A stretch of DNA of 64,000 nt from CBDCLY01 sp965218715 (GCA_965218715.1 CBDCLY010000039.1:4581-68580), one strand, 5' to 3'; positions 28,250 through 40,608 are shown, numbered from the stretch's first letter. The notes: generated by a model not told the origin, from the letters alone. A program made the numbers and translations.

Positions 28250-28633
28250 CTAATTTGCAGGAACCTTGTGACGACAATCAGCATTTTCGTAAAAATTAAT
28301 TTTACTTGATGATTTTAAAATTGTTTTGGAATCTTCTATAAACTTCTTTCTTTTTGCACTTTTCATTGCTCTTAATGCTATGCAATAATCAACTTCTCCT
28401 TCTTTTCCCCAAGGGATCTTTTCATAGCTCACATTAGGATAATTTTTCTCTAAAAAGTCATTGTACTTATTCAGGTTTTCATAATCGATTCCATCACCAG
28501 GGCTATAAAAAGAAACTACCAAAGTATACTTATCTTCTGCTATTCCTTCTTCTGCTTGATCAGAATTGGATGTTACTTTGCATCCCAAAATGGCTGATAG
28601 GATAAAAATTGCGCTTAAAATTTGCTTCTTCAT
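28250..28633 (-). CDS. Small hypothetical lipoprotein
   Basis: 127 residues. A lipoprotein signal ends at the lipobox ILGC (Cys18). The mature part is short and mixed (KYTLVVSFYSPGDGIDY, DYCIALRAMKSAKRK), with Cys residues in DYC and ADCRHK that could pair. No family is recognised. The neighbours are a GT9 gene and the DUF5723 gene. Confidence 0.6.
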   Translation of the reverse strand: MKKQILSAIFILSAILGCKVTSNSDQAEEGIAEDKYTLVVSFYSPGDGIDYENLNKYNDFLEKNYPNVSYEKIPWGKEGEVDYCIALRAMKSAKRKKFIEDSKTILKSSSKINFYENADCRHKVPAN

Positions 28634-28682
28634 ACTTTAAATGCTGCTCGTTTCTAATCCTTGAAAATTAGGAAAATTGCTT

Positions 28683-30047
28683 TTACCACACAGGACAAAA
28701 CCATTTTCCATTGTCTTTGGCAGATTGATCTCTACATTCTGGACTTCTTTGGATTGGGATATTTAAATCAACCGATAATGATGCCGCCCTGATGTCTTGT
28801 TTAATAAAAAAAGGACTCAAATGGTCTGTGCCTATGGCTAAGGGACCTAATCTCAAATACAAACCAATTTGTGGAGTTTCATAATTCACTAAAGACAATG
28901 GCAATGAAGCAGAAAACCAAGTAGTTTCATATCGGGGACTAATTGCAATGAGGTTAGCTCTTTCTGCACCAAAAGTTCCAGCAAAACTCAACTTCTGAAT
29001 TAGAACTGCATTCAAATAGAATTGATCTTTCCACCAATAATCAGCCTGAATAGAAAGAGCCGATGGTAGTATTGCAGTATATCTTCTTTTTTCAACTCCC
29101 AAGGCTTCTTCAACGGCCTCTTCTAAGTCACTTACAGTTAAAGTATCTGATAATTTAGCCGATCTAGACTCTTGTCTAAAATTGAGGTATCCAACATCAA
29201 TTAAAGAAGCGGCGATTTGATATTTATAATCTGGCTTTTTACATCCTCCTTTCCTGGTGTGGGAAAAATGATCGTCTAAATTGTACTTTGGAGTGGCCAT
29301 TTTATAATTGACTCCTAAGCCTAAACTCCAACCTTTTCCATTTCCCCAATCAGGTTCAGCATAGGCGTATTCACCATCTAAATTTCTAAAGGTCCCTTTT
29401 CCCTGAATTACATCCAATTGGGCGTCTTTAATAAAAAGATTGGCTTGCTGAATGCCCAACAATCTATTCACGCTGACTGCTCCACTTAGTAATTCCCTAT
29501 TCCTCTTGTAAAGCATTCTACCATATGTAAGGCCTATCTCTGACCAAGCCATGGATTTTAACCTTGCATTTTTTGTTTGGTAAACCCCATCATCAATTTG
29601 GTCTGGGCCTCCATCGGCAATTATTTCTCCAAGAACAGCCGGTACTTTATTGAGATTGGCATAGGCGCGAACGGCTGTTCTAAAAGCAATGGCATGCTCG
29701 TGATAAGCAAGACTTAGTGAAGGGCCTAAAACCTCTGCATTGACATTCGCTTTCCCATTTTTTGAAGGAGCATCAAATGAAAATTGACTTTCGCCATTTA
29801 ATCCTGTAAGCGTTTGATTTGGAAGATAAAGAAAGTTAGTTCTCCCGTAGGCGTTCATGCCCAGCACATTGATTGAAATCCAGGGCTTTTGATCGACAAT
29901 CAAAGCTGGGCTTGTGCTCACTTGATTGATTGGCATTTGATAATCACTTATTGATCCTATCCCTTCTTGAGCTCTTGAATTTTGAACTAAAGCAATGATA
30001 AACAAGGCTAGCAGCAATCGTAAAGAAATTCCACGTATTCTATTCAC
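28683..30047 (-). CDS. DUF5723-like outer-membrane protein
   Basis: 454 residues. A signal peptide is clear (LLLALFIIALVQNSRAQ). The mature protein alternates hydrophobic and polar residues in many short strands, and the start of the mature region (SDYQMPINQVSTSPAL) plus WSEIGLTYGRMLYKRNRELLSG resemble DUF5723/porin-like barrel proteins of Bacteroidota. No ATG is near, so GTG 30047 is the likely start. It lies 48 bases downstream of the PD40-OmpA gene on the same strand, so the two are probably co-transcribed and may form an envelope complex. Confidence 0.65.
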   Translation of the reverse strand: MNRIRGISLRLLLALFIIALVQNSRAQEGIGSISDYQMPINQVSTSPALIVDQKPWISINVLGMNAYGRTNFLYLPNQTLTGLNGESQFSFDAPSKNGKANVNAEVLGPSLSLAYHEHAIAFRTAVRAYANLNKVPAVLGEIIADGGPDQIDDGVYQTKNARLKSMAWSEIGLTYGRMLYKRNRELLSGAVSVNRLLGIQQANLFIKDAQLDVIQGKGTFRNLDGEYAYAEPDWGNGKGWSLGLGVNYKMATPKYNLDDHFSHTRKGGCKKPDYKYQIAASLIDVGYLNFRQESRSAKLSDTLTVSDLEEAVEEALGVEKRRYTAILPSALSIQADYWWKDQFYLNAVLIQKLSFAGTFGAERANLIAISPRYETTWFSASLPLSLVNYETPQIGLYLRLGPLAIGTDHLSPFFIKQDIRAASLSVDLNIPIQRSPECRDQSAKDNGKWFCPVW

Positions 30048-30095
30048 CTAATGAAAACCCATTTGCACTTATGAAATTGTCTTCTTGAACCCAGT

Positions 30096-32627
30096 TTATT
30101 TCAAACTGACCTCAACCCTTCTATTCGCAGCTCTTCCATCTTCTGAGTCATTGCTGGCCTTAGCACTAGATTCTCCAAGAGCATTCAATTCGATATTATC
30201 GGCACTAATTCCAGACTTTATTAAAATTCTCTTAACACCTTCCGCTCTTTTCCTACTAATTCGCTGGTTAACATCATCGGAGCCAACACTATCAGCATGG
30301 CCACTCAGCACAACTTTCTGTCCTCCAGAAAGCTGAAGTTGCTTCACAAATTTGTTCAATTTCTTCTGCCCTGGCCAATCTAAATGGACACTGTTAAAAT
30401 CAAAATTCAATACCAAGGAAGCATTGCCTATAACTGGTTTAGGTTTTTGTTTTACAGGTTCAGGTTTCTTCTCCTCTTTTGGAACAACCACTTCCTTCTT
30501 CTCTTCAATTTTTTCAACTGGCTTCTTAACAGGTTTAGGCATTTCTGGTTCTTTCAAATCTACAATGGCTAAATCACTTTCATCCATAAGGATATATCCT
30601 TCTCCGGCTTTGTATGCATAGGACTTTGTAGTCTCTCCATTCTGGTTGATTAGATGCCAGCCTGAATCTGTTAATTCATTTTCTTCAGCATCTAAAGGTC
30701 GGATGGTATAGACTCCGTCTAACTTCATTTTATTGTACTCAAAGAATCCGTTTTTGTCGGTGTAAAAAGTATCAACTGGAATTCCATTCTCATCGATCAA
30801 GACCAATGCTGTGTTGGCCGCTGGTAATTTTTTGTAGGTATAAACCCCTTTGATGGTTTCTGTTCCACCCTGACCAAAAGCCACCATCTTGTTATCGCTA
30901 ACCACAACATACCTTCTAGTTGTGTCAGCATTTTTTCCCAGAAAGTAAAGAACCCCATCAACGTATTCTTGCTCCCCTTCAGATTCCATTATAAAATTAT
31001 ACTGATCACTTAACTTGAGTTTTTTGTAGCTGAATTCTCCATTCTCATTTACATGAACTACTTCAACCAAGTCTCCATTCTCATCCAAGACCTTTATTAC
31101 CGAATTGCTTACAGGCAAACCTTTATAAACAAAAGTTCCTCTACCACTTTCATAAACTGGCTGTCTGTCTTTTGTCAATTCTTTCACTTTCTTACCAGAC
31201 TCGTCGACCAACCAAACTTCACAAGTCTCAAATTCTTCATCATTCAATCCAATAGGAACGATGCGATAGTTTTCTTCAGAATTTAATTTCTGATAAGTAA
31301 ATAATCCGTTCTCATCTGTATATAAGGTGTCTACCACATAGTCGTTTTCATCAATCAGCTTTAAAGATCCATATTGATAGGCTAGTTTATTAAGCGTGGC
31401 AACTCCATTAATTTCTTCATATTCCTCTATTTCATCGTAGGAAACAAAATTCCCCTCGCTATTTAAAATAACTCTTGTAACAAATCTTCCCAAGCTATCT
31501 TTCAAATAAATTTTCCCATCTGCATCTGCATAAACTTCATCTTCCAAATCATCCAATTTGAAATAGAAATTACCATCAGCCATCACCTTCTTGAATTTAA
31601 ATCCTCCAGAAAAATCAGTGGTCACAATTTCGATCAAGTTGCCATCATAATCATAAATAGACAATTGAACACTGTCGCCAGGAAGTGAGTTGAAGTAAAA
31701 TTGGCCTTCAATTTCTTCTGGGTAAACCATTTTATACTCTCCACTAGCATTGGTTCTGTAAATATCATTGTCCTCGCCATCTCTGTCAGAAACAAAATAA
31801 ACCACGTTAGAATCATTGACCATAAAGGAAGCCTCAAATCCTTTGGTATTTATTGGAGCACCAAGGTTTATTGGTCGAGTCCACCTGTTCCACCCATCTC
31901 CTTGTCGGTAGGCAACAAAAATGTCTGACTCCCCTAAACCTGCATGCCCATTACTAGCAAAGAACAATGCTTTTTTATCTTTGGTGAGGTAAGGAGAAAA
32001 TTCATAGCCTTTAGAATTAATGTTTCTACCTAAGTCAATCAGTTCAGACCAATTTCCATCTGCTCCTTTTTCGCTCAGATAGATGTCTTCATTGGTACTG
32101 TCGATCAAAGAAAACATACTGATGAGTAATACATCTCCATCAGGATGCATGAATAATGTTGTGTGAGAATCATCAACTGAAAGGCCAGGTACTTTTATTT
32201 CTTGAATGTCTTCCCAAGAGCTTCTTCCTTTTCTATCTCGATAACCAATCATGCTAATGATGCTATCCCCTTCAAAATATCGATGCAATAAGTACAAGCG
32301 ATTTCCGTCTTCTGAAACGCCCGCCAAATGATCTAAGGTTCTTCCATCTACATCTCTAAACAAACGATAAGGATTTCCCCATTTCCCATTTTTCTGACTC
32401 ACGTACCAAATGTCTTGGGCTTCAATTACTGCTCTTCTTTCTGTTATTCTTTCATAGGTTCTATAGAAGAACATTTTCTCACCATTGTGATGCGGCAAAG
32501 GGAAGCTCTCTTGAGAATGATCACTTATTTCTTTAACATTACTGGGCTCTTGAAAAATAGGAACAAGTAACTGAGCATTAGCCATTTGCCATGCCATTGC
32601 CAAAATTAAAAGGATACACTTTCTCAT
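30096..32627 (-). CDS. PD40-repeat / CNA-B-like repeat / OmpA envelope protein
   Basis: 843 residues with a signal peptide (CILLILAMAWQMANAQ). Residues ~40-290 hold PD40/WD40-like strands (SPYLTKDKKALFFASNG, VVYFVSDRDGEDNDIY). Residues ~305-680 are four ~90-residue repeats with the pattern L-x-LIDENG-x-x-VDT-x-YTD-x-NG-x-F-x-Y-x-K (for example ALVLIDENGIPVDTFYTDKNG). A Lys/Pro/Glu linker follows (~690-730), then an OmpA peptidoglycan-binding domain (LNFDFNSVHLD, SGHADSVGS, RISRKRAEGVKRIL). The arrangement recalls PorE of the T9SS without its TPR part. A TATATTTG at 32652-32659 on this strand may be its -7 box. Confidence 0.85.
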   Translation of the reverse strand: MRKCILLILAMAWQMANAQLLVPIFQEPSNVKEISDHSQESFPLPHHNGEKMFFYRTYERITERRAVIEAQDIWYVSQKNGKWGNPYRLFRDVDGRTLDHLAGVSEDGNRLYLLHRYFEGDSIISMIGYRDRKGRSSWEDIQEIKVPGLSVDDSHTTLFMHPDGDVLLISMFSLIDSTNEDIYLSEKGADGNWSELIDLGRNINSKGYEFSPYLTKDKKALFFASNGHAGLGESDIFVAYRQGDGWNRWTRPINLGAPINTKGFEASFMVNDSNVVYFVSDRDGEDNDIYRTNASGEYKMVYPEEIEGQFYFNSLPGDSVQLSIYDYDGNLIEIVTTDFSGGFKFKKVMADGNFYFKLDDLEDEVYADADGKIYLKDSLGRFVTRVILNSEGNFVSYDEIEEYEEINGVATLNKLAYQYGSLKLIDENDYVVDTLYTDENGLFTYQKLNSEENYRIVPIGLNDEEFETCEVWLVDESGKKVKELTKDRQPVYESGRGTFVYKGLPVSNSVIKVLDENGDLVEVVHVNENGEFSYKKLKLSDQYNFIMESEGEQEYVDGVLYFLGKNADTTRRYVVVSDNKMVAFGQGGTETIKGVYTYKKLPAANTALVLIDENGIPVDTFYTDKNGFFEYNKMKLDGVYTIRPLDAEENELTDSGWHLINQNGETTKSYAYKAGEGYILMDESDLAIVDLKEPEMPKPVKKPVEKIEEKKEVVVPKEEKKPEPVKQKPKPVIGNASLVLNFDFNSVHLDWPGQKKLNKFVKQLQLSGGQKVVLSGHADSVGSDDVNQRISRKRAEGVKRILIKSGISADNIELNALGESSAKASNDSEDGRAANRRVEVSLK

Positions 32628-32786
32628 CTATGGTAGTTTTTAGATTCTATTCAAATATAGTGGTGTTTGCCAAGGGCTATGGCTTTCTAACTTGATACTT
32701 TTAAACAAGCAGATGCTCATAGTCTTTCAGGAATTTATACGGTAAGGGATTCAATTTTGTTTAGCAAAGCAAATTGAAAAAATCAA

Positions 32787-33602
32787 TCATCTAAAGTCTA
32801 TCCGAACGGCCTCACCGGTTAATAGGCCGGGATCAAAATTGGGTATTTCTCTACCATTGATTGCAATGCTCACCGTGTTTGGTCCGGAACTGCCCTCATT
32901 CAATGCAAAAAGCACCAAATCATTAGCGCCTTGATACAGAAGGCTTGTCGAAAAATTAAAATTGGTGGTGTCCTTTAATAAACTATGATTCTCGATAATC
33001 CAATTGCCATTTAAATGCACCGAAACAATATCACCATCTTCAGCTGCATTGTCCCACAATTGGATATTGAAAATTTGCTGTGAGCGAGGGATAATCACGC
33101 TGTTCGCATTCAAATTATAGGTGGAAGGATCTACCTGAGAACAGCTGGTGTTGATTCTTATTTGAAGGGTGTTGCTAGACACTCCCAATTCATTTTTTGT
33201 TTTAAAATCTAGAATGATATGATTGAGAGCGCTTGCCGAAATACTATCAGGAAAACTAGCAGTAAAGGTGTAAGTAACTTGTTTATCTGTAATAGAAAAA
33301 TTCCCTTTAGTAACAATCTGATTGAAGAAACTGGCATTTATTTGCTGATTCTTCTTGTTGTAAAAAATAGGTGAATTCTCAATCAGGTTCAAACAATCTG
33401 AGGATCGTTTAAATTCAAAAACCACTTGAGCAACTAGGTTAAAGCCACCATTGCATGGATCTTGACTTAGCGTGTAAGAAGGCGCCTCAATCCGAAATCG
33501 TTTGCACTTGTCTTGCTCCACCTCCAAATCGAGGTCTTTTTTTGTGCAGGAGATGGACAAGATTAACAAAAGGAAAAACGACCGACTCAAGCTTTTCATC
33601 AT
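32787..33602 (-). CDS. Hypothetical lipoprotein sharing a C-terminal domain with the gene upstream
   Basis: 271 residues. A lipoprotein signal with lipobox SISC (Cys19) precedes a beta-rich body. The last ~85 residues (IQLWDNAAEDGDIVSVHLNG, NWIIENHSLL, NDLVLFALNEGSSGPNTVSI) match the C-terminal domain of the adjacent 33599-34813 product (IWDHQTVDGDRVSLNLNG, KWVLENYTL, NIFVLHALNLGKYEPNTAAL). The domain's role is unknown to me; a secreted carbohydrate- or protein-binding sandwich is plausible. Its ATG overlaps the upstream stop as ATGA, so the two are translationally coupled. Confidence 0.62.
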   Translation of the reverse strand: MMKSLSRSFFLLLILSISCTKKDLDLEVEQDKCKRFRIEAPSYTLSQDPCNGGFNLVAQVVFEFKRSSDCLNLIENSPIFYNKKNQQINASFFNQIVTKGNFSITDKQVTYTFTASFPDSISASALNHIILDFKTKNELGVSSNTLQIRINTSCSQVDPSTYNLNANSVIIPRSQQIFNIQLWDNAAEDGDIVSVHLNGNWIIENHSLLKDTTNFNFSTSLLYQGANDLVLFALNEGSSGPNTVSIAINGREIPNFDPGLLTGEAVRIDFR

Positions 33603-34813
33603 GGCGTTTTCTTTTTATAATTCAATTGCAAAGTTCCGCTTTCGCTCATGTCTGAGATCAAAATTACTCGATGCGTTTTTTCTCCATCATCCACCATTAA
33701 GGCAGCGGTATTGGGTTCGTATTTTCCCAAATTCAAGGCATGCAATACAAAAATATTTACTCCTTCTTGCAATTCCAATTCTATCGTGTACTTCTCTTTT
33801 TCAAGAGTGTAATTTTCTAAGACCCACTTCCCGTTTAGGTTTAGTGAAACGCGATCTCCATCCACTGTTTGATGATCCCAAATCATCACCTTGACTTTGG
33901 AGGAATGTACTTTCATTTTTTTAGTAATGATCAATTTACGATTGGCCAGGTTGTCTGTATTAGGAGGCTCTGCAACAATAATCGTATCCTTCGGCTCTTC
34001 AATGATGGTATCTTTCCTAGGGTCTGGGAGAATGGGAGGAATAACAATTTTTGCTTCCTTTTTCTCAAACCGCTTGAACCGTTCCTTTTTTGGAACGTGA
34101 TAGAGCTGAATGTTGTAACGAAAACAGAGTGAAAAGTAATCACCAAAAGAAGAAAAATTATTGGAGATTGAATTGGCAGCAACATGATCAGTTACTGTGT
34201 AATTTCCGCTAAAAACCTCAGAGTTACCAATGTTCATTTTGATTCCAACCGCCAATAGGTCCTGGTTAATTAGTTTCTGCTCTATTCCAATTTCTGGGAT
34301 CAAAGATTGATTGGAAGCAACATAATCGATTTGTGAACTTAGGCTTTGGTTGATGTTACTCTGACTAATTACAAAAGTGTTATTGCTGTTTAGGGTTTGC
34401 TTGCCGTAAACATTGTTGGAATAAGCCAGTTTTCCATAGATATAAGTGTCCGTATTGCCAATTTTATACATGGCTGAAATTGCGGCGTAACTAGTCCAAT
34501 AAAAATTTTCATGCTTGAGCTTTGATGAAAATCCTTCGTTGTTGCGTTCAAAAACATCGTCTTCGTACCTGACATTGTTCCAATGCTGACCTAGGCCAAA
34601 TTCAAAAGATACCACATCAAACATTCGATAGCTTAGGAATAGATTGCCACCAAAATGCGGTGAAACAAAGTTTTGTTTGAGGCGATTGCCATCAATCTGA
34701 TTTTTACTCATTACACCAGCGTCTATTTGTCCGCCAAGGTATAAATCATGCTGAGCCATCCCAAGCATTGGTGCAATAAGGAAACAAAAGGGGATGATTT
34801 TTTTCAAGGACAA
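33599..34813 (-). CDS. Hypothetical outer-membrane-type protein with shared C-terminal domain
   Basis: 404 residues. A signal sequence (IIPFCFLIAPMLGMAQ) precedes a barrel-like region rich in alternating strands (FVSPHFGGNLFLSYRMF, VVSFEFGLGQHWNNVRY). A Lys/Pro-rich linker (ILPDPRKDTIIEEPKDTII) joins it to the same C-terminal domain as the following lipoprotein. The start is TTG at 34813. The pair may be two halves of one surface complex, one in the outer membrane and one a lipoprotein. Confidence 0.6.
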   Translation of the reverse strand: MSLKKIIPFCFLIAPMLGMAQHDLYLGGQIDAGVMSKNQIDGNRLKQNFVSPHFGGNLFLSYRMFDVVSFEFGLGQHWNNVRYEDDVFERNNEGFSSKLKHENFYWTSYAAISAMYKIGNTDTYIYGKLAYSNNVYGKQTLNSNNTFVISQSNINQSLSSQIDYVASNQSLIPEIGIEQKLINQDLLAVGIKMNIGNSEVFSGNYTVTDHVAANSISNNFSSFGDYFSLCFRYNIQLYHVPKKERFKRFEKKEAKIVIPPILPDPRKDTIIEEPKDTIIVAEPPNTDNLANRKLIITKKMKVHSSKVKVMIWDHQTVDGDRVSLNLNGKWVLENYTLEKEKYTIELELQEGVNIFVLHALNLGKYEPNTAALMVDDGEKTHRVILISDMSESGTLQLNYKKKTP

Positions 34814-34819
34814 TGTTTT

Positions 34820-35908
34820 CTATTGCCTTCCTAGTTGATACAATACACGAGCATGAGAAAGTATCGCCGACCTAAATGTTCTTTGCGTGTGGTAAGGCAA
34901 ATTAAATTCCATTGCCGTTGCTTTAACAATGGGGGCAATTCTTCGATAATGGATGTGGCTTATGTTAGGAAATAGGTGATGTTCTATTTGAAAATTCAAG
35001 CCGCCGATGAACCATGAAAGCAAGCGGTTTTTATTGGCAAAATTGAGCGTAGTCTCCAATTGATGCACCGCCCATTGGTTTTTGATGCTTCCTTCAGTTG
35101 GAGTTGGAAATGAAGTTTTCTCCATGATGTGAGCCATTTGAAAAATCACGGTTAGGCTAAGTCCCGCTACAAAGTGAACAGTAAAAAATCCAATGATTAA
35201 TTGCCACCAAGTGATGTCCATTAAAAGTAATGGAGCTAAAACCATGTAAACAAAATAGATTGCACGGGTGACAATGATCAAAGTCATTTCCTTTTTCAAG
35301 CTAGTTTTCAATTGCTTTAACAAGCCCTTTTTCTTGTAACGGTAGATGTCTTGAAAATCTTTGGCGAAAGTCCATGAAAGCGTCATCAAACCATAAAGTG
35401 GCCAAGCATAGAGGAATTGGACTCTGTGAAACCATCGCTTTTTGGTGTGTGGAGAAAAACGAAGGATATTAACCGTTTCCATGTCTTCATCATAACCATG
35501 AATGTTGGTAAAGGTATGGTGCATGATGTTGTGTTGAGCTTTCCAGTTGTTCACATTTCCTCCTAAGAAATTGATGGAAAATCCCATGAATTTATTGAGC
35601 CAATCTTTTCTAGAAAAACTGCCATGATTGGCATCATGCATCACAGCCAAACCGATTCCAGCCATACCCAAACCCATGAGTATTGTCATGGCTAACATGA
35701 TCCAAGGATTAGTGATTGCACCAAACAACATTAAAAAGTAGGGAAGGGTATATAAGCAAAACATAAAAACTGCTTTGATCTTAATGCTTAAGCCTCCCGT
35801 TTTAGTAATGCCGTTTTCTTTGAAATAAGAATCGACCCTTTTTCTTAAGGTTTTCACAAATTCCTTTTGACTGGGATTGTTGAAACGTATGTTTTTAATG
35901 GCCTGCAT
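34820..35908 (-). CDS. Fatty-acid desaturase family protein (acyl-CoA/acyl-lipid, front-end type)
   Basis: 362 residues, about four hydrophobic segments. Three histidine boxes for the di-iron centre are present: AVMHDANHGSF, QHNIMHHTFTN and FQIEHHLFPN, the last in the QIEHH form found in front-end desaturases. A cytochrome b5 domain is absent. It introduces a double bond into membrane acyl chains, using O2 and reduced ferredoxin or cytochrome b5 as partner. It lies only seven bases downstream of no co-oriented gene and has its own start; its promoter lies in the ~140 bases before the ligase-like remnant. Confidence 0.88.
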   Translation of the reverse strand: MQAIKNIRFNNPSQKEFVKTLRKRVDSYFKENGITKTGGLSIKIKAVFMFCLYTLPYFLMLFGAITNPWIMLAMTILMGLGMAGIGLAVMHDANHGSFSRKDWLNKFMGFSINFLGGNVNNWKAQHNIMHHTFTNIHGYDEDMETVNILRFSPHTKKRWFHRVQFLYAWPLYGLMTLSWTFAKDFQDIYRYKKKGLLKQLKTSLKKEMTLIIVTRAIYFVYMVLAPLLLMDITWWQLIIGFFTVHFVAGLSLTVIFQMAHIMEKTSFPTPTEGSIKNQWAVHQLETTLNFANKNRLLSWFIGGLNFQIEHHLFPNISHIHYRRIAPIVKATAMEFNLPYHTQRTFRSAILSHARVLYQLGRQ

Positions 35909-36050
35909 TCTATGCTAATTATTGCTCAATCTTTTAATCATTTTAAGCTCGTCTAAAGTAAGTTTTCTAGTTCAAATATTAAAATCTCATACCCTTGCTC
36001 AGCAAGATTTTATTCACAATGAAAAAGGGCGATTATAAAATCTATCGACC

Positions 36051-36470
36051 TCACAATAAGGAAATTTCTTTTTGTTCTTGCCACTTTCCGTCTTCAAAAA
36101 CCAATAAGTGAAGGCTTAACACATCAAAATTTCGTTGATACTTTCTCTGTAGAAACCCAAGCCATGCCAATTTAAAATCTGTTTTCTTGAGGTCTTTGTT
36201 TGCTATTGTGATGTGTGGGACAAAAAAGTGTTTTTCATCTTTGTATTTGACCAACCGCAAATGATAGAATAGCAGTTTGGTTGACTTACAAAATGCTTCA
36301 AAGGTTGGGTTCTTAGCCACATCAACAAATAGTGTTTTAGAATTGAACTGTTGAAAATCATCCAATTGAATCTGCATTTTCTTTGGATTTTTTTGATGCA
36401 ATTGTACAATTTCCTTTGCTAGAAAATCTGCGTTTTCCTGAGGTCGAACCGGCACGGCCGCAATGGCCAC
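36051..36470 (-). pseudogene. 2'-5' RNA ligase / 2H phosphoesterase-like gene, truncated at its 5' end
   Basis: The frame encodes 139 residues. The first ~10 come from a tRNA-Leu and are not part of the family. From NADFLAKEI on it fits the bacterial 2'-5' RNA ligase-like proteins: the second catalytic motif HFFVPHITIAN (H-x-T) and FDVLSLHLLVFEDGKW are present, but the first H-x-T motif, expected in the first ~50 residues, is missing. An authentic start is also missing; GTG 36470 lies inside the tRNA. The gene is therefore cut at ~36440 by the junction with the tRNA-Leu. Confidence 0.75.
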
Positions 36471-36491
36471 AGGATTTTAAGTCCTGCGTGT

Positions 36492-36513
<22 letters not shown>
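36443..36513 (-). tRNA. tRNA-Leu(TAA), 3' end missing
   Basis: On the minus strand the gene starts GCCCGGGTGGTGGAATTGG and shows the anticodon arm CAGGA-CTTAAAA-TCCTG, giving anticodon TAA, then a long class II variable arm and the T-loop GGTTCGA. After GTTCGACC the sequence changes to the ligase-like gene, so the 3' half of the T-stem and the CCCGGGC acceptor strand are absent. The product could not fold or be aminoacylated. Confidence 0.8.
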
Positions 36514-39047
<2,534 letters not shown>

Positions 39048-39165
39048 GCTTCAATTAGACGAGCAAGATAAGCAGTTCAAAAAATTAGAAGAATTTATTA
39101 CACGGCTACTTTTCAATAGTTTTTCACAGAGAAAATCAATCAAAAATTATCTTGAAATTTGCAGC

Positions 39166-39732
39166 ATGTCGGAAAGCAATTCATCTTTCAAAAAATACAG
39201 CACTGCCGAACTCAATCGACTGATGCCAGATGACTATTTAGGCTTAAAAAAACATCCACTCATTTTAGTTTTGGATAACATAAGAAGTCTAAATAACATT
39301 GGTTCACTTTTTAGAACAGCAGATTCCTTAGCAATCGAAGGCCTTTATCTTTGCGGCATAACCGCTAAACCACCACATAGAGAGATTAGAAAAACGGCTT
39401 TAGGTGCCAGCGAAACTGTTGAATGGAAATACTTTGAAAATAGCAAGGATGCGCTTTTGGAATTAAAAAATCAAGGATTTCATGTTGTTGCGGCTGAGCA
39501 AACCCAGAATAGCACCAAGTTGAGTCAGTTTGAAGCACCAAACAAAGCAATGGCATTAGTTTTAGGTCATGAAGTGAATGGCGTTTCAAATGAGGCATTA
39601 GCGCTTTGCGACGATGTAATAGAAATTGAACAATTTGGCACTAAGCATTCATTTAATGTTTCTGTAAGTGCTGGAATCATTTGTTGGGAATTGGTGAGAC
39701 AAATGCAATCTCTTAATACAAATCAAGTTTAA
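39166..39732 (+). CDS. SPOUT-family RNA methyltransferase (TrmH-like)
   Basis: 188 residues from ATG 39166; upstream in-frame codons overlap the mutS promoter and have no family similarity. SPOUT motif 1 is LDNIRSLNNIGSLFRTADS, motif 2 is ALVLGHEVNGVSNEALALCD and motif 3 is FNVSVSAGIICWEL. It 2'-O-methylates ribose in tRNA or rRNA; the small size and Bacteroidota context fit a TrmH/TrmL-like enzyme, but the target base cannot be told. It is divergent from mutS across 118 bases. Confidence 0.88.
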   Translation: MSESNSSFKKYSTAELNRLMPDDYLGLKKHPLILVLDNIRSLNNIGSLFRTADSLAIEGLYLCGITAKPPHREIRKTALGASETVEWKYFENSKDALLELKNQGFHVVAAEQTQNSTKLSQFEAPNKAMALVLGHEVNGVSNEALALCDDVIEIEQFGTKHSFNVSVSAGIICWELVRQMQSLNTNQV

Positions 39733-39780
39733 TTCTTTAGCATGGCACGAACTTTGAAAATTGCGGGCGTAAAGAAACTC

Positions 39781-40587
39781 ATGAAAAAGTTATTATTGAT
39801 TCTACCGGCGTTGCTACTGCTTCAGATGAGTACCATAGCAAAAAGCCAGAACAAAGAACTAAGCGAAACGCCATTCAAAACAATAGAGCACAAAGCATTT
39901 GCACCTGGGGAAGTGCTAGAATATAAACTGGCATACGGTTTAATCAATGCTGGAACAGCTAAATTGACCATCAGCAAATCCGAAAACAAGATTCAAGGAA
40001 GAGAAATTCTTCACATGGTAGGAGAAGGAAGAAGCATTTCTGCCTTCGATTGGTTTTTTAAAGTTCGTGATCGATATGAAACTTACATGGATGAAAAAGC
40101 AGTTTTCCCTTGGTTATTTGTCAGAAGAATTAATGAAGGCGGTTATTCTAAAGAGCAAGACTATAAGTTTTTTCAAAACAAAGGCGAAGTAGTTAATGAA
40201 GACGAAGAAACTTACCAAGTTCCATTAGGGGTACAAGACATGTTATCGGCCTTTTATTATGCAAGAACCATTGATTTTAGCAATGCCAAAAAGGGAGACA
40301 TTTTTGAATTTCCAGCCTTTGTGGATGAAGAAGTTTATCCAATTCGAATGAAATACAAAGGCAAGAAAAAGATAAAAATTAAGCGAGGAAAGTTCGATTG
40401 CTTAGTGTTTAGTCCTTCAGTTCAAGAAGGTAGAATTTTTGAGTCTGATGATGACCTAACGGTTTACATTACTAACGATAACAACAAAATTCCAGTTTTA
40501 GCCAAAGCAAAAGTTTTGGTGGGGTCAATTAGAATGGAACTCACAGATTTCACCAATCTATCGAATCCGATAGCCTTAGTAAAATAA
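39781..40587 (+). CDS. DUF3108 domain periplasmic/outer-membrane-associated protein
   Basis: 268 residues from ATG 39781, which begins a signal peptide (KKLLLILPALLLLQMSTIAKS); an ATG 39 bases upstream is a weaker alternative. The body fits DUF3108: AFAPGEVLEYKLAYGLINAG, SAFDWFFKVRDRYETYMD, and GVQDMLSAFYYART. Members are beta-rich secreted proteins of unknown biochemical role. A terminator follows the stop. Confidence 0.85.
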   Translation: MKKLLLILPALLLLQMSTIAKSQNKELSETPFKTIEHKAFAPGEVLEYKLAYGLINAGTAKLTISKSENKIQGREILHMVGEGRSISAFDWFFKVRDRYETYMDEKAVFPWLFVRRINEGGYSKEQDYKFFQNKGEVVNEDEETYQVPLGVQDMLSAFYYARTIDFSNAKKGDIFEFPAFVDEEVYPIRMKYKGKKKIKIKRGKFDCLVFSPSVQEGRIFESDDDLTVYITNDNNKIPVLAKAKVLVGSIRMELTDFTNLSNPIALVK

Positions 40588-40608
40588 AAACAGCCGATTG
40601 TTTATAAG

